A stretch of DNA of 64,000 nt from JADHLJ01 sp038146985 (GTDB lineage Bacteria > Pseudomonadota > Alphaproteobacteria > Thalassobaculales > Thalassobaculaceae): assembly GCA_038146985.1 (NCBI GenBank), contig JAYQSQ010000001.1:248001-312000 (forward strand), in the 5' to 3' direction. The stretch's first letter is position 1, and every line of letters starts with the position of its first letter. Positions 36,623-45,092 of the stretch are shown piece after piece. The notes under the pieces were generated by a model. That model worked only from the letters and a program-made list of their open reading frames with translations. It was not told the DNA's origin and ran no database searches. The position numbers and the translations under genes are program-made.

Positions 36623-36642
36623 GCCCCTGTTTTCACAGGGGC
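36623..36642 (-). terminator. Hairpin at the end of the second GMC gene
   Basis: An eight-base-pair perfect stem (gcccctgt / acaggggc) with a tttc loop lies 11 bases after the minus-strand GMC stop. The T-run on that side is poor (cttaacgccgttt), so it is a probable but weaker terminator. Confidence 0.55.
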
Positions 36643-36653
36643 GACGGTCCTTT

Positions 36654-38294
36654 TCAATCCGGAACGATGATCGGCTCCAACTGCGGCTTTCCAAGGACCA
36701 GGTCCGAGCCTTTTTCGCCGATCATCATGGCGGCGGCGTTGAGGTTGGCGGAGAGCATGGTCGGCATGATCGACGCATCGATCACCCGCAGCCCCTGCAT
36801 GCCGCGCACGCGAAGCTGGTCGTCGACCACGGCGGTCGGGTCGTTCTCGGGGCCCATGCGGCAGGTGCCCATGGGATGGAAGGTCGTTGTGCCCCGCTCG
36901 CGCGCGACCTGCATCAACTCGTCGTCGCTCTGGATCTTGTCGCCGGGATATTGCTCATAGTCGAAATACGGGGCCAGCGGCTCGGTGCGCATCAGACGGC
37001 GGGCGAGCTTCATGCCGGCGAGCAGGACCCGCCGGTCCTCTTCCTCGGCGAGGTAGTTCGGCTGGATCAGCGGCTTCTCGAACGGGTCCGCCGAGGTCGC
37101 CCGGAGCCACCCCTTGCTTTCCGGGCGCTGTTGCCAGGAGGCGATGGTGAAACCCGGCTCGTCGTCGAGCTTGGACTGTACGCCCTCCTTGTAGCTGGCC
37201 GGCGTGAAGGTCAGCTGGAGGTCGTGGTTCCGTACCGCCTCGTTGGAATGCCAGAACGCATAGACCAGGGTCGGAGTCAGGTTGACGATGCTGTCGCCGC
37301 CGGTGAAATACTTGATCACCTCTCCCCAGAGCCGGACGCCCTGGGCGCGCTCGTTGATGGTGGCGATATTCTTGACCCGGGCGGTGAAGCGCGGCGCGTA
37401 ATGATCGCGAAGATTCTCTCCGACGCCAGGCAGGGAATGCTTCACATCGATGCCGAGGCCTTTCAGCAGGCCTTCCGGCCCGATGCCGGAGATCTGCAGG
37501 AGCTGCGGCGAGTTGATGGTTCCGCCGCAGAGGATCACCTCCTTGTTGGCCCGCACCTCGGTCGGGAAGCCGTGCCGTCCGCCATGGGCATAGGCGATGC
37601 CGACCGCGCGCTTGCCGTCCAGCAGGATCCGGGTGGCGTGCGCATCGGTCCGGATGGTGAGGTTGGCGCGCGATTTGGCAGGCTTGAGGAAGGCGCGTGC
37701 GGTGCTGACCCGGCGCCGGTTATGAGTGGTGCGCTGGATATAGGAGACACCCTCCTGGATGGCGCCGTTGTAATCCTTGTTGAGGGGTATCCCGAGGGTC
37801 TGGGCGCCGGCGATGAAGGCATCGCAGAGCGGATGGCTCCAGTTCAGGTCATTGACGATCATGTTGCCGTCGCGGCCCCGGAACGTATCGTCGGCCTCGC
37901 CGATCCGCTTCTCGCAGCGCTTGAAATAGGGCAGCACGTCGGCATATCCCCAGCCCCGATTGCCCATCTGGGACCAGCCGTCATAGTCCATGCGCTGGCC
38001 CCGGTTATAGACATGGCCGTTGATCGAGCTTGAGCCGCCGAGCGTCTTGCCGCGCGGCACGTCGATGACACGGCCGTTGGTCCAGGGGCCCGGTTCGTAC
38101 TCGTACAGCCAATTGATCTTTGGGTTGACCAGGGTCTTCATGAAGCCTGCGGGAATATGGATGAAGGGGTCCCAGTCCGGGGGGCCGGCTTCCAGCAGGC
38201 AGACGCTGTGCTTGCCGTCGGCGGTGAGCCGGTTGGCGACGATGCAGCCGGCGGAGCCGGCGCCGACGATGATGTAGTCGAATGTGTCGGCCAA
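36654..38294 (-). CDS. GMC-family oxidoreductase, second copy
   Basis: A 546-residue FAD enzyme of the same family as the gene at 34704, converging on it. It has DYIIVGAGSAGCIVANRL, the signature GKTLGGSSSINGHVYNRGQ, GTINSPQLLQISGIG, and the active-site HPMGTCRMG with a C-terminal NAAAMMIGEKGSD. In sequence it differs clearly from the first copy, so the two are not a recent duplication and likely have different alcohol substrates. No RBS stronger than a purine patch was seen before the ATG. Confidence 0.93.
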   Translation of the reverse strand: MADTFDYIIVGAGSAGCIVANRLTADGKHSVCLLEAGPPDWDPFIHIPAGFMKTLVNPKINWLYEYEPGPWTNGRVIDVPRGKTLGGSSSINGHVYNRGQRMDYDGWSQMGNRGWGYADVLPYFKRCEKRIGEADDTFRGRDGNMIVNDLNWSHPLCDAFIAGAQTLGIPLNKDYNGAIQEGVSYIQRTTHNRRRVSTARAFLKPAKSRANLTIRTDAHATRILLDGKRAVGIAYAHGGRHGFPTEVRANKEVILCGGTINSPQLLQISGIGPEGLLKGLGIDVKHSLPGVGENLRDHYAPRFTARVKNIATINERAQGVRLWGEVIKYFTGGDSIVNLTPTLVYAFWHSNEAVRNHDLQLTFTPASYKEGVQSKLDDEPGFTIASWQQRPESKGWLRATSADPFEKPLIQPNYLAEEEDRRVLLAGMKLARRLMRTEPLAPYFDYEQYPGDKIQSDDELMQVARERGTTTFHPMGTCRMGPENDPTAVVDDQLRVRGMQGLRVIDASIMPTMLSANLNAAAMMIGEKGSDLVLGKPQLEPIIVPD

Positions 38295-38407
38295 GGTGGT
38301 GCCCTCTATCCCTGATTTCGCGCGGCGTGTGTTTCAAGTCCGCTTTATATCAGTTTGAAAAAACCGATACCAAGCGCGTTCACCGAGGCTGTCCCGTGGC
38401 TGTCGCC

Positions 38408-38436
38408 TTGCTCCAGGCCCGAGGCCCCGCTATAAC
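38408..38436 (+). promoter_or_regulatory. Candidate promoter for ndk
   Basis: TTGCTC at 38408-38413 and TATAAC at 38431-38436 are 17 bases apart, giving four and five matches to the sigma-70 boxes. The distance to the ndk start is 76 bases. No operator is recognised. Confidence 0.5.
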
Positions 38437-38512
38437 CCGCCCGCCGCGTGGCTGATCGTGATCGTCCGCGCCGTCTTCTTCATCCGGAACACATGAACAG
38501 AGTCGAGAACCC

Positions 38513-38935
38513 ATGGCCATCCAGCGCACCTTCTCCATCATCAAACCCGACGCCACCGCCGCCAACAAGACTGGCGCCATCAACGCGCTGATCGAGGCCG
38601 CCGGCCTTAGGATCATCGCCCAGCGGCGCATCCGCATGACCCGCGAGCAGGCTGAGCGCTTTTACGCGGTTCACGCCGCGCGTCCGTTCTATGGCGAGTT
38701 AGTCGACTTCATGATCTCCGGGCCGGTCGTGGTCCAGGTCCTGGAGGGCGAGAACGCCATCGCCAAGTATCGCGAAGTGATGGGCGCGACCAACCCGGCC
38801 GAGGCCGCCGAGGGCACCATTCGCAAGCTCTACGCGAAGAGCGTGGGAGAGAACTCCGTCCACGGCTCCGATGCTCCGGAGACCGCCGCCGAGGAGATTC
38901 CGCAGTTCTTCAGCCAGGCGGATATCGCGGGCTGA
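38513..38935 (+). CDS. ndk: Nucleoside-diphosphate kinase
   Basis: A 140-residue enzyme transferring the gamma-phosphate between nucleoside triphosphates and diphosphates. It begins MAIQRTFSIIKPDA, has the GPVVVQVLEGENAI and MGATNPAEAAEGTIR motifs, and the phospho-histidine in NSVHGSD near residue 117. Length is standard. It is single-gene, followed by a degraded palindromic repeat. Confidence 0.97.
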   Translation: MAIQRTFSIIKPDATAANKTGAINALIEAAGLRIIAQRRIRMTREQAERFYAVHAARPFYGELVDFMISGPVVVQVLEGENAIAKYREVMGATNPAEAAEGTIRKLYAKSVGENSVHGSDAPETAAEEIPQFFSQADIAG

Positions 38936-38961
38936 GCAATCTCCGTCTAACGGTAGGCTAG

Positions 38962-39004
38962 ACCCTTCGAGACGGGTACCTAGGCGCCCTCCTCGGAGGG
39001 TCTT
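38962..39004. repeat. Degenerate copy of the 31931 palindromic repeat
   Basis: The sequence acccttcgagacgg at 38962-38975 equals the outer arm of the 31931-32024 element, and the tail ggagggtcttgt matches its right end (gaagggtcttgt) closely. The inner palindrome is mostly lost (gtacctaggcgccctcct). It lies just after ndk. Confidence 0.75.
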
Positions 39005-39126
39005 GTCAAAGGGAGGGAATTCGTCCGCAAACGCCGCCAATCATCCAGAGCGACGGGACGCCGGTTCCTATCTATGAATCTTTGGATTTCGTCATCCGCC
39101 GCCCGCAAGCGGCGGCGAGCCGGCGT

Positions 39127-39264
39127 TCAGACGACCAGCCAGGCCATCAGCAGCAGAGTGATCACGATCAGCACGATCGAGACCTTGAACAGGGTGCAGA
39201 CCCCTTCATAGGTGTCCTGATGGAAGCGATATTCCGCGTCGTTCTTCGAATGCTCGACCGCCAT
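39127..39264 (-). CDS. aa3-type cytochrome c oxidase subunit IV
   Basis: A 45-residue protein: a polar N-terminus (MAVEHSKNDAEYRFHQDTYE) followed by one membrane helix of about 20 residues ending MAWLVV. Both the size and the HxxTYEGVCTLFK-like junction fit the small subunit IV of bacterial aa3 cytochrome oxidases (COX4_pro_2), which packs against the core subunits in the inner membrane. AGGA lies upstream of the ATG at suitable distance. The main ctaCDE genes are not in the window. It lies downstream of purN with its own candidate promoter. Confidence 0.85.
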   Translation of the reverse strand: MAVEHSKNDAEYRFHQDTYEGVCTLFKVSIVLIVITLLLMAWLVV

Positions 39265-39307
39265 GTTCCTAATCCCCCGGTTCGTCCGGCTTTGGTCTTC
39301 AAGAGGC

Positions 39308-39337
39308 TGTATAATTCACCCTCTGTGGTTCCGCCAA
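39308..39337 (-). promoter_or_regulatory. Candidate promoter for the cytochrome oxidase subunit IV gene
   Basis: On the minus strand TTGGCG (39337-39332) and TATACA (39313-39308) are 18 bases apart, placed about 45 bases before the start codon. The purN stop is only 15 bases upstream of the -35 box, so this would separate the small gene from the pur operon. Confidence 0.5.
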
Positions 39338-39351
39338 GCCTCAAATCGTCA

Positions 39352-40008
39352 CTATGGGCTGGGATTGATCAGATTTCCGTTTTCCGGCGGGGCCTGTCCG
39401 TCGATGATCGCGCGCCCGCTCTCGACCCGAACCCGGCCCTCGGCGAGGAGGCGCAGCGCGAGCGGGTAGATCCGATGTTCCTGCTCGAGCACGCGCGCGG
39501 CGAGCGTCTCGGCGGTGTCGCCGGCCAGAACCGGTACCGCCGCCTGGGCCAGAATCGGCCCCGCGTCCAGATCGGGAATCACCAGATGGGCGGTGCACCC
39601 AGCGATGCGTGCGCTTGCGTCGAGAGCCCGCTGGTGCGTGTTCAGGCCGGTGAAGGCCGGCAGCAGGCTCGGATGGATGTTCAGCATCCGGTCGCGCCAG
39701 CCGTTGACGAAATCGGCGGTGAGGATGCGCATGAAGCCGGCGGTGCACAGGATCTCGCATCCCGCGGCACGCAGCGCGCGGTCCAGCGCCGCGTCGAAGG
39801 GCGCCCGGCCGTCGAAATCCTGATGCCGGATCACTTCGGTGGCGATCCCTGCGCGTTCCGCGCGCTCCAGCGCCTTGACGCCTGGGCGGTTGGAAATCAC
39901 CAGCACGATCTCGGCCGGAAAGTCCGGTGCGGCGCTGGCATCAATCAGCGCCTGCAGATTGGTGCCGCCGCCGGAGACCAGCACGCCTGTTCTGACGCGA
40001 GGCTTCAC
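39352..40008 (-). CDS. purN: Phosphoribosylglycinamide formyltransferase PurN
   Basis: A 218-residue purine-synthesis enzyme transferring formyl from 10-formyl-tetrahydrofolate to glycinamide ribonucleotide. It has the phosphate-binding VSGGGTNLQALI, and the catalytic Asn-His-Asp set in LNIHPSLLPAF and VIPDLDAGPI. The length is normal. It overlaps purM by four bases, and the two steps are consecutive-but-one in the pathway. Located in the usual alphaproteobacterial purM-purN order, opposite DUF2066. Confidence 0.95.
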   Translation of the reverse strand: MKPRVRTGVLVSGGGTNLQALIDASAAPDFPAEIVLVISNRPGVKALERAERAGIATEVIRHQDFDGRAPFDAALDRALRAAGCEILCTAGFMRILTADFVNGWRDRMLNIHPSLLPAFTGLNTHQRALDASARIAGCTAHLVIPDLDAGPILAQAAVPVLAGDTAETLAARVLEQEHRIYPLALRLLAEGRVRVESGRAIIDGQAPPENGNLINPSP

Positions 40009-41084
40009 CGTGACCAGCCCGGCAGGTTTTCCAGGAACACCGACGGCGCGTCGGCACCGCGGGGTTCCAGGGCGCCGATGCGGTAAACGGTTTCACCGGC
40101 GCTGGTCAGGACATCGACGATTTTCGTTGCTTTCTCCGGCGCCGCGATGAGCAGCATGCCGATGCCGCAATTGAAGGTCCGGGCGAGTTCGACGGGCGCG
40201 ATTCCGCCGGCCTCGGCCAGCCAGCGGAAGACCGGAGGCAGGTCCCAGGCGGCGGTGTCGATCCGAGCGGCAAGATCGGAAGCGAAGGACCGGGGCGGGT
40301 TTTCGATCAGGCCGCCGCCGGTGATATGAGCAAACCCGCGCACCCCGCCGCTCGCCAATGCCGCCCGGCAGGCCGCCACATAGATCCTGGTCGGCGTCAA
40401 GATCGCCTCGCCGAGAGAGCGGCCGTCCTCGAATGGGCAGGGCGAGGCATAGTCCAGACCCGCACCCTCGACGACGCGCCGGACCAGGGAAAGACCGTTG
40501 GAGTGAACCCCCGACGACGCGATGCCGAGCAGGACGTCGCCGGCGCGCGCCTGGGTGCCGTCGAGAAGGGCGTCGCGCTCCACCGCACCGACTGCGAAAC
40601 CGGCGAGATCGTAATCGCCCTCGCCATACATGCCGGGCATCTCGGCCGTCTCGCCGCCGACCAGGGCGCATCCGGCTTGGCGGCAGCCCTCGGCAATCCC
40701 CGCGACGACGGCGCGCGCAGTTTCCACCGACAGCTTGCCGGTCGCGTAGTAGTCGAGGAAGAACAGCGGTTCGGCGCCCTGGACCACGAGGTCGTTGACG
40801 CACATGGCGACGAGATCGATGCCGACCGTATCGTGAATGCCGGTTTCGATGGCGACCCTCAGCTTGGTGCCGACCCCATCGGTGGCCGAAATCAGCAGCG
40901 GATCGGCATACCCGGCGGCTTTCAGGTCGAAAACGCCACCGAAGCCGCCGATGGTGCCGTCGGCGCCCGGCCGGGCGGTCGATCGGGTCAGCGGTTTGAT
41001 GGCATCGACGAGGCGTTCGCCCGCGTCGATGTCCACGCCCGCGTCCCGATAGGTCAGCGGGCGGTTGCTTCCGGGCTGGCTGAT
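40005..41084 (-). CDS. purM: Phosphoribosylformylglycinamidine cyclo-ligase PurM, apparent ATC start
   Basis: An enzyme of about 359 residues forming aminoimidazole ribonucleotide with ATP. It contains GTIGGFGGVFDL, DGVGTKLRVA, MCVNDLVVQGAEPLFFLDYYA and GGETAEMPGMY, all PurM hallmarks. Homologous sequence (SQPGSNRPLTYRDAGVDIDAG) begins 16 codons before the first usual start (GTG 41036). GGAGG sits five bases before an ATC at 41084-41082, exactly where ATG would be expected, and an in-frame TAG lies eight codons above. I therefore place the start at ATC, with GTG 41036 as alternative (343 residues). Confidence 0.9.
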   Translation of the reverse strand: MSQPGSNRPLTYRDAGVDIDAGERLVDAIKPLTRSTARPGADGTIGGFGGVFDLKAAGYADPLLISATDGVGTKLRVAIETGIHDTVGIDLVAMCVNDLVVQGAEPLFFLDYYATGKLSVETARAVVAGIAEGCRQAGCALVGGETAEMPGMYGEGDYDLAGFAVGAVERDALLDGTQARAGDVLLGIASSGVHSNGLSLVRRVVEGAGLDYASPCPFEDGRSLGEAILTPTRIYVAACRAALASGGVRGFAHITGGGLIENPPRSFASDLAARIDTAAWDLPPVFRWLAEAGGIAPVELARTFNCGIGMLLIAAPEKATKIVDVLTSAGETVYRIGALEPRGADAPSVFLENLPGWSR

Positions 41085-41232
41085 GGTTTCCTCCGCGGTG
41101 ATCCGCTATAAAAGCCGCTTCGGCGAACCCTGGTCCGGGCCGAGCGTCGGCGCGGCCATGAAATCGCCGAATTCGTGCTTTATGGCGTGATGGCGTTGTA
41201 ATGGGCAAGACGGTTTTGGAGTTTGCAGGCCG

Positions 41233-42471
41233 ATGAGGACGATCCGCCCAGGAAATCGGTGTGTGCTTACCGCTTTGTTCGTGCTCGCGAGCTTGGCGTT
41301 CGCGAGTAACCCGGTCCGGGCGCTGGCGCCGGACGAGGTTTTCGTGGTCACGCCGGTTCCCGTGGACGTGACCGCCGAATCGGCTTTGGCGGCGCGCGAG
41401 CAGGCGCTGAAGATCGGGCAGGAACTGGCCTGGAAGCGGTTGATCGACCGTCTGACTTTGCCGGGCGAGGCGGGCGGCCTGATGCAGTATGGCGCGGAGC
41501 AGTTGGTGCCGCTTATCCAGGGCTTCGAGGTCCTGCGCGAACGGACCTCGGCGGTGCGCTATCTGGCGTCGCTCTCGTACCGTTTCAATCGGGATGAGGT
41601 CAGGAAAGAGCTGACCAGGGCCGGGGTCGCGTTCGCCGAGACGCCTAGCCGTCCGGTCCTGATCATACCCGTCCTCACCAGCCAGGGCGTCGGCGTCCTG
41701 TGGGAGGATCCCAATCCCTGGCGCGAGGCCTGGCAGAATCTGCCACCGCGCGACGGTCTTTTGCCGATCGCGGTTCCCTACGGCGATCTGGCCGACATCC
41801 GCGATCTGTCGACCGTGCAGGCGCTGCGCGGTGACGAGGATCGGTTGCGGGCGGTCGCCGACCGCTATGGCGCGCGCGACGTGGTGATCGCCCGTGCCGC
41901 CAGGACCTTCGATCCGCGTGACAATCTGCCGGTGCTGGAGATCGCCATCGTGCGGCGTGGTGGCGGGCGGATGGAGGAGACGATCATCGACTCGATCAAG
42001 GGGCAGAGCCCCGATGATCTGATCGGGCTGCTGGATGCCGGCGTCACCCGCGTGGTCTCGACGTTGTCCAGTGCGTGGAAGCGGGCAAATCTGGTATTGC
42101 CGGGGCTGGAAACCCGGGTGACGGTCGTGGTGCCGATCGACGGCTTCGGCCGGTGGCTCTCGATCCGCCGCCGGCTCGAGGGGATCGGCGTGCTGCGCCG
42201 CTCCGAACTGCTGAGGCTCTCCAAGCGCGAGGCGATGATCGATCTCTGGGTGCAGGGCGGCGCCGAGCAGTTGCGGAATGCGGTGCGCCAGCGCGACCTC
42301 GACCTGCTGGAAGGGCGGGTCGACTACGTCCTCGCCGACCGGGACCAGGTGGTGCCGGAGATCTATCTCCCGGTGCCCGAGAACGCTGGATCGCTCCCTG
42401 CTGCAGGTGCGATCCCGGGGAACGGTGGAACGCTGCTGCCACCGGCCTCGAACCCGCCGGCGTCGCAATAG
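41233..42471 (+). CDS. DUF2066-containing exported protein
   Basis: A 412-residue protein with an N-terminal signal (LTALFVLASLAFASNPVRA) pointing to the periplasm. The first mature part (FVVTPVPVDVTAESALAAREQALKIG, shown in part) and WKRLIDRL are typical of the DUF2066 family, whose role is unknown. It lies in the conserved block purN-purM/DUF2066/PerM-like/hdaA, so it may have a housekeeping envelope role. The C-terminal 35 residues are Pro/Gly-rich. The downstream transporter begins 16 bp after its stop. Confidence 0.85.
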   Translation: MRTIRPGNRCVLTALFVLASLAFASNPVRALAPDEVFVVTPVPVDVTAESALAAREQALKIGQELAWKRLIDRLTLPGEAGGLMQYGAEQLVPLIQGFEVLRERTSAVRYLASLSYRFNRDEVRKELTRAGVAFAETPSRPVLIIPVLTSQGVGVLWEDPNPWREAWQNLPPRDGLLPIAVPYGDLADIRDLSTVQALRGDEDRLRAVADRYGARDVVIARAARTFDPRDNLPVLEIAIVRRGGGRMEETIIDSIKGQSPDDLIGLLDAGVTRVVSTLSSAWKRANLVLPGLETRVTVVVPIDGFGRWLSIRRRLEGIGVLRRSELLRLSKREAMIDLWVQGGAEQLRNAVRQRDLDLLEGRVDYVLADRDQVVPEIYLPVPENAGSLPAAGAIPGNGGTLLPPASNPPASQ

Positions 42472-42487
42472 CCATGGTGGTCGCGGC

Positions 42488-43606
42488 ATGACCCGGCGCG
42501 AGCGCGGAATCTTTTGGCTGGCCTTGGCGGTCATCGGGCTGGCTGGTCTGTATCTTTTGAGCGAGGTCCTGTTGCCCTTCGTCGCCGGGATGGCAATCGC
42601 CTATTTCCTCGACCCGCTGGTCGACCGGCTCGAGAAGATCGGTTGTTCACGGACTCTAGGCACCTCCATCGTTCTAGTCGGTTTTCTCGTCATCTCGATC
42701 GGGCTGTTTCTTTTGCTTGTGCCGGTCTTGAACGCTCAGGTTCTGCGGCTGGTCCAGGTCGTGCCGGCGATTTTCGAGCGGCTGGAGCCCTATCTGCGGC
42801 CGATTCTGGATCAGCTCAACGCCGGTGGGGATTCCTCGGCGATGGACAAGCTTCCGTCCATGGCCGGCGAGGCCTTGAAATGGATCGGCAGCTTCCTGGC
42901 ACGGGTGGTGAGCGGCGGCGTGGCGGTGGCCAATCTGGTTTCGCTGCTGCTGATCACGCCGATCGTCGCGTTCTATCTCCTGCGGGATTGGGATCGCATG
43001 GTGGAGACCGTCGACGGCTGGCTGCCCCGCGCGCAGCGTGACACGATCCGCGAGCAATCAGCCCAGATCGACCGGACCCTGGCGGCGTTTGTGCGCGGCC
43101 AGGGAAGTGTCTGCATTGTACTTGCGATCTTCTACGCGGCGGCGCTGAGCCTCGCCGGACTACAGTTCGGCCTTGCGATCGGGATCTTTGTCGGCCTGGT
43201 ATCCTTCGTGCCGTTCGTGGGCGCGATCCTGGGCGGCTTGATGAGCGTTGGCCTGGCGGCGGTGCAGTTCGATACCTGGCAGCCCATCGCGATCATCGCC
43301 GGCATCTTCGTCATCGGCCAGATCCTGGAAGGCAATGTCCTGACCCCCAAGCTGGTCGGCGGCGCGGTCGGGCTGCACCCCGTCTGGGTAATCTTCGCGC
43401 TGCTTGCCGGCGGGGCGCTGTTCGGCTTCGTCGGCGTGCTTCTGGCACTGCCGGCGGCGGCGATCATCGGCGTCCTCACCCGTTTCGGCATGGCCGAGTA
43501 TCTGGCCAGCCCGCTGCATCTGCATGGCATTCCGCCGCCGGATGACGCGGTCGAGGCCAAGCAGGCGGAAACCAAAGACAAACCCGGCCCCGGTTCCGCC
43601 CCGTGA
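42488..43606 (+). CDS. AI-2E/PerM-family transporter
   Basis: A 372-residue membrane protein with about eight helices in the pattern of the AI-2E (PF01594-type) family. The N-terminal pair of helices has AIAYFLDPLVDRLEK, the middle contains the amphipathic stretch between 95 and 150, and the C-terminal part carries GLVSFVPFVGAILGG and GNVLTPKLVGGAVGLHPVWVIFALL, strong family motifs. Members include exporters of autoinducer-2 and sodium-proton antiporters. ATG 42488 is chosen; the frame is open upstream inside the previous gene. It overlaps hdaA by four bases. Confidence 0.9.
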   Translation: MTRRERGIFWLALAVIGLAGLYLLSEVLLPFVAGMAIAYFLDPLVDRLEKIGCSRTLGTSIVLVGFLVISIGLFLLLVPVLNAQVLRLVQVVPAIFERLEPYLRPILDQLNAGGDSSAMDKLPSMAGEALKWIGSFLARVVSGGVAVANLVSLLLITPIVAFYLLRDWDRMVETVDGWLPRAQRDTIREQSAQIDRTLAAFVRGQGSVCIVLAIFYAAALSLAGLQFGLAIGIFVGLVSFVPFVGAILGGLMSVGLAAVQFDTWQPIAIIAGIFVIGQILEGNVLTPKLVGGAVGLHPVWVIFALLAGGALFGFVGVLLALPAAAIIGVLTRFGMAEYLASPLHLHGIPPPDDAVEAKQAETKDKPGPGSAP

Positions 43607-44313
43607 GCATGGGCGACCAATTGGTGCTGGACCTGGCGCTCCGGCCGGCGCTGGGACGAGAGGATTTCCTGGTCTCGGACAGCAATCGCGACGCGGTGGC
43701 GTGGATCGACCGCTGGCCGGATTGGCCGGTGCGGGCAACGGGCCTCAACGTCCATGGACCGGCGGCATCGGGCAAGACTCATCTGGCGGCGGTCTGGCAG
43801 GCCCGGTCCGGCGCGCGCCTGATCGGGCGGGCGATTGAAACCACGGAGGACGTCCCCAAGGTTCTAGAGGATGCCCGCGATGTGGTGGTTGACGGCCTTG
43901 GTGACGACTGGCCGGGCGAGCCGCTTCTGCATCTGCATAATCTCGTGGCGGAACGGGGCGGTGCGATGCTGGTGCTGAGCCGGCTCCCCGTGGCCCGCCT
44001 GGGGTTGCGGCCGGCGGACCTGTCCTCGCGCCTCGCGGCGATGCCGGCTGTCGCGATCGGGGCTCCGGACGACGGGCTGATCATCGGTGTGATGAGTAAG
44101 CTGTTTCGCGATCGCCAGCTGCATGTCGGGCGCGATGTTCTGGAATATTTGGCGAGCCGGATGCGCCGCTCGCTGGAAGAGGCGGCACGTCTGGTTGGTC
44201 TGCTGGACCGCACGGCGCTGGCCGAGAAACGCGGAATCACACTGCCACTGGCGCGCGCGGTTCTCGCGTCGCTGGAAACTCAAAACGAAGACGGAACACA
44301 CGGAGAAAGATAA
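43603..44313 (+). CDS. hdaA: HdaA, DnaA-related regulatory inactivator
   Basis: A 236-residue AAA+ protein similar to DnaA domain III. The Walker A motif is GPAASGKTH near residue 52-60; the Walker B region VVVDGLGD carries only one acidic pair; the QLVLDL near the N-terminus is the beta-clamp-binding motif of Hda. HdaA with the clamp stimulates ATP hydrolysis by DnaA to stop re-initiation. The start is GTG 43603 (GTGA overlap with the transporter) or the ATG two codons later. The following SDR begins in its stop codon. Confidence 0.88.
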   Translation: MSMGDQLVLDLALRPALGREDFLVSDSNRDAVAWIDRWPDWPVRATGLNVHGPAASGKTHLAAVWQARSGARLIGRAIETTEDVPKVLEDARDVVVDGLGDDWPGEPLLHLHNLVAERGGAMLVLSRLPVARLGLRPADLSSRLAAMPAVAIGAPDDGLIIGVMSKLFRDRQLHVGRDVLEYLASRMRRSLEEAARLVGLLDRTALAEKRGITLPLARAVLASLETQNEDGTHGER

Positions 44314-45092
44314 TGGATCTGGGGATAGCCGGGAAAAACGCATTGGTCTGCGCGGCCAGCAAGGGGCTTGGCCGAGGGTGCGCCGAGGCGCTTGCGGAAG
44401 CGGGGGTGAACGTGACGATCTGCTCGCGGACCGAGGCGGATATCAAGGCGACGGCCGAGGCGATCGGCAAGGCGTACGGAACTACGGTCAAGTGGCTCGC
44501 CTGCGACATCACCACCGACGCGGGGCGTGCGGAGGCGCTCGCCGAGGCGGGGGACGTCGATATCCTGGTCAACAATGCCGGCGGGCCGCCTCCAGGCAGC
44601 TTCCGCGACTGGACCCGGGAGGACTGGATCAAGGCGATCGATTCGAACATGTTGACGGCGATCGAGCTGATCAAGGCGACGGTCGACGGAATGATCGCGC
44701 GCAAGTTCGGGCGTATCGTCAACATCACCTCGGCGGCGGTGAAGTCGCCGATTTCGATTCTCGGCTTGTCGAACGGCGCGCGTACCGGGTTGACCGGCTT
44801 TTGCGCGGGCATCGCGCGCGACACGGTGCGCGACGGCGTGACCATCAACGGGCTTCTGCCGGGTCCCTTCGATACCGACCGGCTGCGCGGCAACATCGCG
44901 GTGTGGGCGAAGAACGCCGGCAAGACCTATGACGAGATGTACAAGATCGCGACGGCAGAGAACCCGGCCGGCCGGTTCGGCACCTCGGAGGAGTTCGGCA
45001 AGACCTGCGCCTTCCTGTGCAGCGTCCATGCGGGCTTCATCAACGGGCAGAACATTCTCATGGACGGCGGAGCGTTCCGCAGCTCGCTATAG
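44313..45092 (+). CDS. SDR-family protein with SNGAR in place of YxxxK
   Basis: A 259-residue Rossmann-fold protein. The cofactor motif reads CAASKGLG (13-20) and NNAGG (87-91) is normal. Serine 140 of NITS is retained, but at the YxxxK position the sequence is SNGAR (153-157), so both Tyr and Lys are replaced. The C-terminal NILMDGG is typical. Similar SNGAR-type SDR proteins are familiar to me as a divergent branch with little biochemistry. It is translationally coupled to hdaA (TAATG) and its stop overlaps the converging azoR, suggesting a later insertion into this core block. Confidence 0.85.
   Translation: MDLGIAGKNALVCAASKGLGRGCAEALAEAGVNVTICSRTEADIKATAEAIGKAYGTTVKWLACDITTDAGRAEALAEAGDVDILVNNAGGPPPGSFRDWTREDWIKAIDSNMLTAIELIKATVDGMIARKFGRIVNITSAAVKSPISILGLSNGARTGLTGFCAGIARDTVRDGVTINGLLPGPFDTDRLRGNIAVWAKNAGKTYDEMYKIATAENPAGRFGTSEEFGKTCAFLCSVHAGFINGQNILMDGGAFRSSL

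Noticed and set aside
34704..38294. The two GMC genes as a recent tandem duplication
   Set aside because: Outside the FAD and active-site motifs the sequences differ widely and they lie in opposite orientation.
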